From the NCBI RefSeq assembly GCF_047663525.1, contig NC_092600.1, forward strand, positions 3,158,001 through 3,222,000: a stretch of 64,000 nt of DNA. Reading direction: 5' to 3'. Source of the DNA: Anas platyrhynchos (Eukaryota; Chordata; Aves; Anseriformes; Anatidae). Positions 1 to 8,902 of the stretch are shown one piece after another; positions within the stretch are counted from its first letter, which is position 1; each line of letters opens with the position of its first letter. The translations under genes were made by a program, and so were the position numbers. The notes below the pieces were generated by a model. The model did no database searches. It was not told where the DNA came from and worked only from the letters and a program-made list of their open reading frames with translations.

Positions 1-960
1 GATATTTATTTACATACTCCGAGGAAAAAATCCCCACCGACTAGTTTTCCCCTGCACTGTCTCGCTGTGGCACGGAGCTGTGCAGCCCGTGTGTTCTGAG
101 GCTCCCAGCCTGGTGAAGAGGCAGAAACAGCCCCAAAAGAGGAGCAGGGCTTCAAAACGCTGACAGCAGCGTGGTTTCCGTGTCAGTGCTTGCTTAGCCG
201 CCACTTGCTGTTAACTTCTGGGGCATCACAAAGACTGGACAGTGCCTTTTGTGAGCAGTGCTGTGCAAATCTAATGGCAATAAAATAAAAATAGCAAGTC
301 ACAAGTCACCCTTGGGCTGTGCTGCGGTGCCTGCCCCCAATGCGGGCCGGTCCCATGGGATCAGCTTGGGAAGCAGCAGCCCTGCCCTGGGGTTTGCTTC
401 CCCTTGCAGGCACCGGAGATTTCTCCTATTATAAAAGTGGTTTTGTATTTTTTTTTTCCTTTTTTAATAGAATTCCCAGCATTGTTGAACCGCAGCCCAA
501 ATCTGCGGTGAACCCCTGCTGAACTCCCCGTCCCTGCAGCCCCCCTGGCTCACTGCTCCCTGCAGAGCTGGGCAGGGGAGGGAGCACCAAATCCTTCTCC
601 TGTGGCTCCCTAAATCCCTGCTGGGAGCCAGCTGGGAGCCCCCCAGTCCCATTCCTGCATCTCCTCAGCTCTCCTCCACCTGCGTCTGCTGGTGGTGCAC
701 GGCGAGCACAGGGTGTTGGGGGCACAGAGGGGATGCAGGGCACAGCCTCCCTGACCCAGCTGGAGCTCCCCGGGAAATGAACACAGCACAGACACAGCAC
801 AGAGGAGTACAGGTGAGTGCAGCCGGGCTGGTGCTGCTGCCTGCTCCCCATCAGCCTGCAGGATCCCACCCTTGTGTGGGACACCTGCAAACTGAAAATG
901 TTTCCATCCTTACTATGAGGTGCAGCGCATGGCTAGCAGCCACCAGGTCAAATATTCCTC
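1..960. other. Intergenic, nothing recognised
   Basis: No exon, RNA gene or repeat family that I can name. The neighbouring mammalian gene PCBD2 was looked for here and not found. Confidence 0.6.
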
Positions 961-973
961 TGGAAAGAGGAAT

Positions 974-1079
974 TCTCCCTTTCCCTTTCCCTTTCCCTTT
1001 CCCTTTCCCTTTCCCTTTCCCTTTCCCTTTCCCTTTCCCTTTCCCTTTCCCTTTCCCTTTCCCTTTCCCTTTCCCTTTC
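974..1079. repeat. (TTTCCC)n hexanucleotide microsatellite
   Basis: About 17 nearly perfect tandem copies of TTTCCC, a strict polypyrimidine/polypurine mirror tract. It ends in a short CTTCTT-type run. Confidence 0.97.
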
Positions 1080-1125
1080 GTCTTCCTTGTCTTCTTCTTC
1101 ATCTTGTCTTCTTCATCTTCTTTTC

Positions 1126-1132
1126 TTCATCT

Positions 1133-1181
<49 letters not shown>

Positions 1182-1182
1182 T
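1126..1182. repeat. (TTTA)n tetranucleotide microsatellite
   Basis: About 13 copies of TTTA followed by a T tract at 1189-1203. It lies about 50 bases from the (TTTCCC)n array. Confidence 0.95.
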
Positions 1183-1204
1183 TTATTCTTTTTTTTTTTT
1201 TTTG

Positions 1205-3050
1205 GCTGATTGTGGCATGGGTAATCGATCTCAAAACAGCCTTTTCCTTGGGAGTTACTTCCTGCACCTTGGCTGTTCCCTCACTGTGTCCCCCACCAGC
1301 CCACCTCGTGGTCCCTGTGAGTCCCAGTGATGCTGCTCCACGGGCACAGGAAATTAAAAACTAAACCACGAGGCTGAGAACAGAGCGTGAAGGATGCCTG
1401 CAGCATGCTCCTTGCTTGGGGTTGCTTCTGGGGTCCTGTAGGGTCTGGGGGCTGCTGCTGCTCAGCCCCCCGTGGGGATGGCACCTTCGCAGGATGGCCC
1501 CTGGAGCAGGACCAGAATTATCCCTTCCTCTCCCCAAAACGGGAGCCTGGGCCCAGCAAACTGCCATGGTTTCAGTGGATGTAGCCGGGAGGTGGCCTCC
1601 TCCTGCCCCAACGTGAGGGCTCTTCCTTGCCTGTGAGTGCTCCCTGTGCCTGCAAAACAGTTTTGAAGGCCTCGAGCTTTCTGCAGCTTCTGGTAGGTGC
1701 CTGCGCCTCCTCTGGCCTTTTCAACCTCGGGTTAACGAGGCTGCCATTTAACTGGAGCTAACAAGATCATCCGTGTTAGCTAGTTTCAGTTTTTCACAAC
1801 TGTTTGCATCAAGCACCCAAGTATTTGTTAGCCTCGGGACAAGGCAAGCACGTGTGTGTCCTGGAACAAGTGCTCGCAGCGCGGCCAGGCGAGCAGGCAC
1901 GGAGATGCTGACTAACTGGAATAAATTGGCAATCATTAATTCCCTTTCTCTTTTCCCCAAAGAAACAAGGCAGAAAGCAAACATGGATGTGAGCTATCCC
2001 GCAGGCATCAAAGCCCGTGTTTACGTAAGCGCTGCTCATGCTGAAGATCTGTTGCAGAGTTGGACCCTTTGGTGAGGAGCTGACAACTCGCCTGCGAACG
2101 GACTTGGGAAATAGTCCAGGCACGGCTGCCAGCGAGGCTCTGGTTCGAGCCAGGCTGGCCCTAAAGGCTGTGGGGCTGTCGGATCTGCAGCAGGGGCTGC
2201 AGCACGAGCAGAGGCTGTGCCTGGGCTCCTCACCTTCCCCAGGGCAGAGGTGGGAGCAGGAAGAAGGATGGCCCCGTAAAACTCGAGCACGCAGCGTTTG
2301 GCCACTGATGCTGGTGAAGGTTTCTGCCCCAGGGACGGGACGTGGTGTGCGGGGAGGTTTGGTGGCTTCTGAGCATCCCAGCACGGAGCTGGCTTGGGCA
2401 GTGCTGGGGGCACTGTGGCCAAGGGTCCCCTCCTCCTGGCTCCTCACCCCTGGATAATGGGAGCTGCCAAGCAGCCACCCTGTGCCTTGCACTGAGGAGC
2501 TGGGCAGTGTCCGGCCACAAAAGAGGCAGCTCTCTGCTGTGATGATGCTCCTCGGAGGATCTGGCATCACTCCAGGTTGCACCAGGGTTGTTTCGGCCTC
2601 AGAAATATGCTGGGGCACTGGGGAGGTGCTCGAGCTTCCCTGTGCAGACAGAGAGGCTCTCATTTTTGATCTGTTTTCAACAAATTAGGAGTTTAGCTAA
2701 GCTACGCCCGTGGCTGGAGGAGGCAAAGCCCCTGGGAGGCTGTCAGTGCCTCTGCGATCTGCCCCCGGTCCAGCGCTGGATTAAAAGCAGTTTTGCCAAT
2801 AACAATTTCCATAAATCTCTAGCCAAAAGCTGTATTGTTTGCCTGAACTACTCAGTGATGCGAACCCAGTTAATTAAGGATAATCAGCGTCTGCCTGTGG
2901 TGCCGAAGTTCTGTTTATCCTGGAGCTGGCCCCGGTGTCTTCTCCTCGGCTGGGGGCGGCCTCGTGAGGCGGTGACATCGGGCGGCAAATTCCCCATGGA
3001 GGAGCACCCGGCTGCTTCACGGGGGGACCGCAGAGCTTCCCAACTTCCAG
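1205..3050. other. Intergenic or upstream part of the CATSPER3 relic
   Basis: No exon is supported with confidence. A weak candidate is 1963-2022, ending GIKARVY before a GTAAGC donor, reminiscent of the LSMKVYVD stretch that precedes S3 in CatSper3. It is too short to trust. Confidence 0.35.
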
Positions 3051-3230
3051 GCTGGATGAGACATCTCCAGCGACAGGACGAGCGGCTGCAGCACCTTGGA
3101 TGCCATCGTCCTCACCTCTGCCATCTGCCTGGATTTCGACTCCATGGCCACGGCTGCTGGTGCCAAACGGAGGTGGCCAAAGGCCTCCAGGCTCTCCACA
3201 TCTTGAGCTCTGCTCTCTGGCTGAGCCACA
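3051..3230 (+). pseudogene. CATSPER3: CATSPER3-like exon: S3 start and S4 region, frameshifted
   Basis: After an acceptor-like ACTTCCAG at 3050, one frame gives GCSTLDAIVLTSAICLDF from about 3084 (compare the family pattern GYNLLDVIIII at S3). A different frame gives EVAKGLQALHILS from 3170 (compare IADGMQSLRILK of S4). The spacing between the two motifs is close to that of the human protein, so they look like one exon with a frame change between about 3140 and 3170. The S4 arginine position reads His. A TGA lies in the first frame near the acceptor. Confidence 0.6.
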
Positions 3231-5684
3231 GGAGCCCTTCCCCTTCCTCATAATCGCCCTGTGTAAATAAATCCAGCCAGACCCGAAGGAGGGACCAGTT
3301 TTGGCCAATCCCACTAGCAGAGAGCGCCCCGCAGCACTTTGCTGTGGCCCAAGAGGGGCTGGTGCTTGCAGCAGCTCAGAAATCAAGGAGAAAAACGTGT
3401 AATTCCTGATTTTCTGATGGACTCAGCCGTCACTCATTTCCCCTGTTTCTCCTTCCCCCACAGAGGGGAGAGATTTTCTTTTTTTACTACAGCAGAGCAG
3501 ACACACAAACAAAAAACCCCCCCACCACCCTGTAAAATCCAGGTCACGTCCTACTCTTGGTTGGTGTGTATTTTTCTCTCCAGCACACCATCTCCAACTT
3601 ACTATTCTCCTGACAGCTCTGGAGGTTTGTTTTCCAGCAAGGAGCTTATGTGGGCAATGAATGCTCCGCCAGCATTTCTGCGTGTGATTAATTGGCGGGG
3701 GAGCCCACCAGAAGTGGGATGTTTATGGGCACAGGGCTCTTATAACGTTCACTTCTGAGCCTTCATTCCACTGGTTTGGATCGTAAACTTCACTTATCAC
3801 CAGACTTTTATATGTTAATTATTCCGTGTCACCGGGAGAGGGGACTTGGAGGAGTGCATGAAATAATGAGTGGCTTTGGCGTGGTGAATCAGATGCTCCT
3901 GTCTGGGCTGGCTGATAATAAGGGATCATGCGGAGGTATGGCAAAATGGGGAGGATGTTTGCCTCGGGTCAGGACATGTGTGTGTGCTGGTTTGAGCCCT
4001 GCAGTGCACATTTGCCTCTTGGAAGTTGCTGCCCCAAGATGCCACAGCTGGGGATTGAGAGTAAGAGCTGTAGGGTAAGATTTGGCACCGTCCTCCCCCG
4101 AGGCGCTTAAAATATTGAGGTGCTTTGAAAAATGGCACGTGGCACAGATCTGCGGGTTTAAGAGCCTAAACACCTATGAAAATCTGGGCTGTGCAAAACC
4201 AAGTTTTGATGGAAGTCAACGGGACTTAGCACCTAAGGGACCGGGGCCACGGGGAAACCATATCCTGACTTTGGGCGAGAACGCCTCGAATGGCATTATT
4301 TGGGGAAAAAACGCTGAAGAGGTAAATCCTTCAGGCTCTCAGAGTCTCTTCCTGTTCCAGAGGTGCTCGAAGTATTGCACACAGCCCTGCCATGCCTCTG
4401 CTCTGCCACCCCAGGGCACTGGGTGCCCACCTTGGTGTCCTGATCTAGGGGACAAGAGCCCTGGGCCGTTTGGCGTCCCAAGGGACAGCGCCTCGTGGCT
4501 TCGCATTTGGTTTAAAACGTGATAGGGCTGTCAAAATGCATTTTGCTGAAGGTGCAGGAGGCTGTTTATTCTCTGTGTGTATAGTAATTTATTAATTGAA
4601 GTCTAAATTAGCCCTCAACAGGTTAGCAGTATTTAAGGCAGAGAGCTCAAACATGCAACACATTCTTGGCACGTTTCCCTTTATTAATTAAAAACCTCTT
4701 TAAAACACTCTGCCTTCCACCTTGGAGCAATAAATTTCCACCTTGAGGAAATAATTTCCTTGTTGTATTCCATACAGAGACGTTCTGTTAGCTGCAACCC
4801 CTCTTCTCGTGTAGGCCCCATTCATCTTTCTTTCAATTTCAAAATAAACTTTAAGAACGCCGAGCTGTTCTTTAAAAAGAAAAAATTAACAAAATAAATC
4901 GACTTCTCTGCTTTTTTTAAAAATATATATATATTTGGGATTAATTCTGAGGTAGTTTACTACCTGTGCAGCCTGTGGGCCACAAAGCTCCTTCTTAATA
5001 AAAGCTCAGAGGGCTCCGGGGTGGTTCCCGGAGCCGCCGGGGCCATGGGCAGCGGTGACGGACCCGCACGGGAGGCACCGCCGCTGCCGGCAGCATTTTA
5101 CGGCCCTCTCATCACCTCGGCTCTGGGTGGCTGTTTTTCTTTACGACCACGTGCCACGGCCCCGACCTGCCCGACGCCGTGACATAACTTGGCAAAAATG
5201 CCGGGGCGAGCGGCGCTGGATCCCTGTGAGTCCCTCCTGGAGGTGTGGAAAGGTCGAGGCTCCTCCATCCCCTGGGAGCTTGGAGCAGATGGGCTGGCTC
5301 TTGGGCTGCTGCTTTGATTTTGAGATGTTTCTGCGTGGGGTGTCCTCGGGTTGGATGCTACTCATGTTGACTCTTTGGTGGGGCTCGGCATCACCTCCGC
5401 TGTGCTCGGGGTGGTTGGCACCTTGCTCTCGGTGGGTTTCAAGCTGTATGTTCAGGGCCATGCCTATGCCACCTGTGGCTGAGCATCATATGGTGCTGGA
5501 GTTCATCAACACCTTGGGCATTCATGCAAAATTGGGCTAAAAACCATACTAGAGCCCATGGGGATGCTGTGAGCTGCTGAGCGCCTTTCCTGGGTGCAGT
5601 GGAGGGGTGTTAAAGCAGCCTGCTCCTGACTGCCAGAACATGGGGGCAAAGCAGCTGCTGAAGACACTGGCAGGTCAAGAGTAG
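3231..5684. other. Space between CATSPER3 relic exons
   Basis: Holds an interspersed-repeat-like stretch at about 4090-4250 and an AT-rich part at 4560-4960. A CpG-rich patch lies at 5010-5260. No S5 exon was found. Confidence 0.5.
4090..4250. repeat. Old interspersed repeat resembling a widespread sauropsid family
   Basis: Contains TATGAAAATCTGGGC and GAAGTCAACGGGACTTAG-type words that I know from a common reptile/bird interspersed repeat (forms like CAATGGGACTTAGG and CCTTTGAAAATC). The copy is very diverged. Related words recur at 27480-27690. Confidence 0.4.
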
Positions 5685-5750
5685 ATGGAGAAACACAGTG
5701 CTTGGGGTGGTTTTATGGAAAACGCCTTTGCTGCTTTAACCATCTCAGCA
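5685..5750 (+). pseudogene. CATSPER3: CATSPER3-like exon: pore helix before the filter
   Basis: The frame from 5685 gives HSAWGGFMENAFAALTISA, resembling the family pattern WGNLAAAFFTLFSLAT just before the selectivity filter. The next supported exon starts ADGWTDLQ. The register fits if about one residue is supplied at the junction. No GT donor is found at the expected end (about 5750). In the same frame just upstream, 5640-5684 reads GAKQLLKTLAGQ, possibly an S4-S5 linker remnant, then TAG. That would imply the S5 part was deleted. Confidence 0.5.
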
Positions 5751-6239
5751 CAAAGCCCAACAACACGGCCACAAGTCCAGAATGTCTTTACTTTTACGTT
5801 ACTCATGGCAAGGTCAGCAACATCCCCTCTGCTCTCTTCAAAGGTTTGGTTCAGCGACCATCAGCACAGCATTTTCCAGGCTGCCTCAGCCAAATGAGAG
5901 GCTCTGGATCTTGGAGTGCTGCTGGAGGCCTTCAACCAACCTGTGAGTGCAGCAGGGGGAGCGTGCACCGCTCTCCAGCGAGCTCATGTCCCAGATCCCT
6001 GGGGGAATTTCCTTCGACAGACAAACTTCCCTACCTGGTGCTGCAAACTCAGAGGGGAAAATCTCCCAAGCCAACAGCAACGAGGCCTGCGCTAGCTGAG
6101 CTAACCCCGAACCTCTGAGGAACAGAGAAACTGTGTTCAATTTAAAAAAAGAAAGAAAAAGAAGAGAAAGACTTCATATGGCTCATGAGTTATGCTGCGG
6201 TTTGGAAGTAACTCCCGGTCTGCTTAAATACATTTGCAG

Positions 6240-6361
6240 GCTGATGGTTGGACGGACTTGCAGACAGAGGTGGATGGTTACGGGTGTAGCGATAGCTTCT
6301 TGTTCATCACCACGTTCGTCTTGCTGGGTCACCTCGTCCTCTTCAACAGTTTGTGGCACTT
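6240..6361 (+). pseudogene. CATSPER3: CATSPER3-like exon: filter, GWTDLQ and S6, with one base missing
   Basis: The acceptor ACATTTGCAG precedes GCT GAT GGT TGG ACG GAC TTG CAG (ADGWTDLQ), the sequence after the CatSper3 pore filter. A hydrophobic S6-like run follows (FLFITTFVLLGHLVLFN) and then the frame fails after Asn at 6345-6347. A strong donor GTGAGT starts at 6362. The exon is 122 bases; 123 would keep phase 0 on both sides and join in frame to the next exon. One missing base near 6348-6349 explains both facts. A base-calling error is the main alternative. Confidence 0.72.
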
Positions 6362-6438
6362 GTGAGTAACTCCGGCGAGGTCGGCGAGCTCTGCACGGCG
6401 GGGCTCGGAGGCCCCATTGCCGTGGTTTGCCTTGGCAG

Positions 6439-6556
6439 GGCTTCACTCAGGAGTACAAACGCAATCACAAGGCGGAGAGGGCGGCTGCCTGTTGGGCCAA
6501 GAAAAAGGAGATCCTGAGAAAGCAGAGGGTGAACGTGAGCGAAATCACGCCAGCAG
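6439..6556 (+). pseudogene. CATSPER3: CATSPER3-like exon: charged helix after S6
   Basis: Acceptor CCTTGGCAG at 6430-6438 and donor CAG/GTGGGC at 6557. The frame GFTQEYKRNHKAERAAACWA continues with KKKEILRKQRVNVSEI, a charged helix resembling the human post-S6 segment rich in E, Q, K and R and ending QQEEIS. The intron before it is only 77 bases. No stop lies within this frame. Confidence 0.6.
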
Positions 6557-6807
6557 GTGGGCTGTGGGCAGCTGTGGGCTGGGAGCAGCCTCTGCACATT
6601 TTCGGTGCTGTTTAATAGGGTGAGGTATGGATGAGCCCTCTTCAGCAGAGGAAAAAGTTCCTTTTTTTTTTTTTTTTTCCTTTCCTTTCCCCCTTTATTG
6701 TACTGAAGCAGGCTGTAGCATCTGCGGGTCAGTTTGGTAGGATCGTCGCAAGTGCAGCTGGAAGTATTGCGATGGCTCGGAGTGGTTAAAACATTACAAA
6801 GGTCTAG

Positions 6808-6884
6808 GAGAACTCCTAATCAACTCTGATGTGTTTTGTCTGAGTTTGTTTAACTTCAAAGAGAAGTTAAAGAAATCCTTTCAG
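6808..6884 (+). pseudogene. CATSPER3: CATSPER3-like exon: NFKxxL cytoplasmic helix
   Basis: The acceptor-like TCTAG ends at 6807 and the donor CAG/GTCATG is at 6885. The frame INSDVFCLSLFNFKEKLKKS resembles the human segment KNADCTSFSELVENFKKTL, sharing N-x-D and NFKxxL. The frame is open to the donor. Confidence 0.55.
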
Positions 6885-7887
6885 GTCATGTCAAGCCAAG
6901 AGCCCTGTCCAGAAGCGCCTTGGACTCGCTCTCTGCTGGTGCTCAAGGGAGGTCGTGCTCCTCCCTGCACAGCCTGGTGGTGCCAAGTATCCAAAATGTT
7001 ACTGAGGGCTGGGAACTCACGCTGCAGAGCCTATAGGAGAGCTTTGCACTGCTTGATAAAGGGCTTCTGCAAAGCTGACTTGAAATGAATGCATAAAGCT
7101 GTCACTGAGATGTAAATGATTGGAGCGACGTGACTCTCTGCTTCCCCCGACTCTTCTGCTCTTTGTTGCTTTTAGCGAGTGTAATCTGAAAATAATCAGT
7201 TCAGGATGGCTCCGTGGTTCCTGCCCTCGGGCCAGAGAGCTGCTGGTTCCAGGACTGGCCAGAGGCACTGGTTTTGGGGGGCTTTGGATGGTGGCCCCGA
7301 GGCTGTGGGACCTGCAGGGGTGTTGGGGACCCCCTGGGACCTCCTGCACCAGGACACGGCCATGGGGATGGGGTGCAGGTGTGGGCAAAGCCCACAGAGA
7401 GGCTGGCAGGTGATGGTCCCGTGTCACCTCCTCCTCGCTAACAGTATTTTTTTTTTCCTGGGCTTGTTGTTTTTCACCCCCCAAAATCACTCCATCTATA
7501 GAGTTCAGTTTGCTGGCGGACGACATCAAAAAGGCTGTGTGGCTCTGATGCCATCGTTACGGGGGGATTGTGTTTCAGCATCTCATTTACTGACCTGGGT
7601 TTGGTGGTTCGGAGCCTCCAGGGTTACGAAATGACCAGGTCAGTAATGTTGAGCATGAGAGAGACTCCAAGTCACAAAAAAGAGATGTCCTTTTGATGTA
7701 CCGAGTTATTCCTTCGGAAGAGGTGAGCGTTTTGAGGCCATAGTCCCTTAGGACAATGCTGCTGGTGTCAGCACGAGCAGTACTGAGAGCCTAGGAAGCT
7801 CCCAGCATAGGGCACGTGCTAGAAACAAGACTGGTTTTGCTGTTGGGAGGGCTGCCACCACCTCCCAGCATTGGGGACAGCCTGAAA

Positions 7888-7945
7888 AGGATGCAGTGCC
7901 CGTGTGGGATCGGGCTGTGAGCAGGCAGGACGTGTCCATCACCAA
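7888..7945 (+). pseudogene. CATSPER3: Possible CATSPER3-like exon remnant before the C-terminal exon
   Basis: The frame DAVPVWDRAVSRQDVSITN loosely follows the human LPFIDIYFSTLDYQDTTVHK pattern (Pro, Asp, Ser, then QD with conservative residues). The expected split AA/GT donor is absent, with AACC in its place. The match is weak and could be chance. Confidence 0.22.
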
Positions 7946-8817
7946 CCTGCTCAGTTCGTGGCCGGCAAATTCAGCGTTGGGCAGGGCTCCCGTGCTTCTC
8001 CTCCAGCATCCCTGGGAGAGCAGCAGGAGCACGTCCTGGACTCACAGCGGTGGGGCTGGGGGAGGTGTTTGGCCCCAAATTCAGGAGGTTGGGGAGGCAG
8101 GAGCACAGGGCTGGCCGGAGCTCTGCCTCAGCAGTGGACTCGCTGCAGCCCGCTGAGGGAAACGCCTAACCCCAGGCACTTCGTTTAAACCGTGTAACCA
8201 GAAAATCCTCCCACAAATCCCCCAAATGGAGACTGCTGAATTTTACATGTCTTGGGTTAACCTTAATGCGATGCAAGCCTGTGATCACAGCTTGGTACCT
8301 ATTGTTTAAGCGAGCTGCGGTCTGGCCTGGCGCTCTGCAACCTTTTCAGCTGCTTCCCCTGCCCTCTGCTTGCAGAGAGCTGCAGGCTGCCTGGCCACAG
8401 CGCCCACCTCTGCCACAGAACTGTTATTCCCCAAATTCCCTTTTTCCCCATTCCTCAGTCAGCCCAGGTTCCTGTCAGGAGTCCTAATATTACTTTTCCC
8501 CCTGTATTTTGAATGCACAGGTCAGTAATAATGCTTCTTAAAATCTTTCTCTGTGCACATGCACATGCTGCTGATCCAATACCAGGTTGCACTTCTGCCG
8601 TTCACGTCTGATTTTGGGGACAAAAGTAGATAAAAGGATGCTAAAGAAAATCTTCATTCTCTCCTGAAGAATCAGTGGGAGCTTTTCACCCTCCGGGCGA
8701 AGGGAGCGGAGTTTGAGGGGCTGCTCTGTCTGCCTTACACCCTGGCATTTCGCATGGCATTTGAACGCGATCCAGCTGCCAGTGGGATATTTTTACCGTG
8801 CTCTTCTCTCACTGCAG

Positions 8818-8902
8818 GTTGCAGCTTCTCTACCATGAACTCGCTGGCTTATTGAGAGAGATGAAAGCAAAACATTTGCCAGATGAGAAGAAGACAAATT
8901 AA
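8818..8902 (+). pseudogene. CATSPER3: CATSPER3-like terminal coding exon, open to its stop
   Basis: Acceptor CTCTCACTGCAG ends at 8817. The first G completes a split codon, and then the frame reads LQLLYHELAGLLREMKAK followed by HLPDEKKTN and TAA at 8900-8902. It resembles the human C-terminus KLQELYYEIVHVLSLMLEDL-PQEK, including the K/L exon junction phase. This piece is intact even though upstream exons are broken. Confidence 0.65.

Larger units (their letters stand above)
3051..8902 (+). pseudogene. CATSPER3: Decayed CATSPER3-like sperm cation channel gene
   Basis: CatSper3 is one of four pore subunits of the sperm flagellar Ca2+ channel. Readable pieces in the expected order are: a segment resembling S3-S4 (about 3051-3230), pore helix (5685-5750), filter plus S6 (6240-6361), post-S6 helix (6439-6556), cytoplasmic helix (6808-6884), a possible piece near 7890-7945, and the C-terminal exon (8818-8902). 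The strongest match is GWTDLQ after the filter. Position and orientation next to PITX1 match the mammalian order. Breaks: a frame change inside the S4 exon, an exon 6240-6361 of 3n+2 length whose donor and next exon need 3n, and no good donor after the pore-helix piece. S5 and the N-terminal exons were not found with confidence. The assignment rests on remembered family motifs and synteny, not a search. Confidence 0.75.

Noticed and set aside
777..1364. Frame with Pro-Phe repeats
   Set aside because: Translation of the (TTTCCC)n microsatellite.
5045..5182. Short frame MGSGDGPAREAPPL with a good Kozak context
   Set aside because: 45 codons in a CpG-rich patch inside the relic, no family match, no downstream exon.
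7658..7722. Frame RDSKSQKRDVLLMYRVIPSEE before a GTGAGC donor as another CATSPER3 exon
   Set aside because: Donor is good, but the residues do not follow any CatSper3 segment I know.
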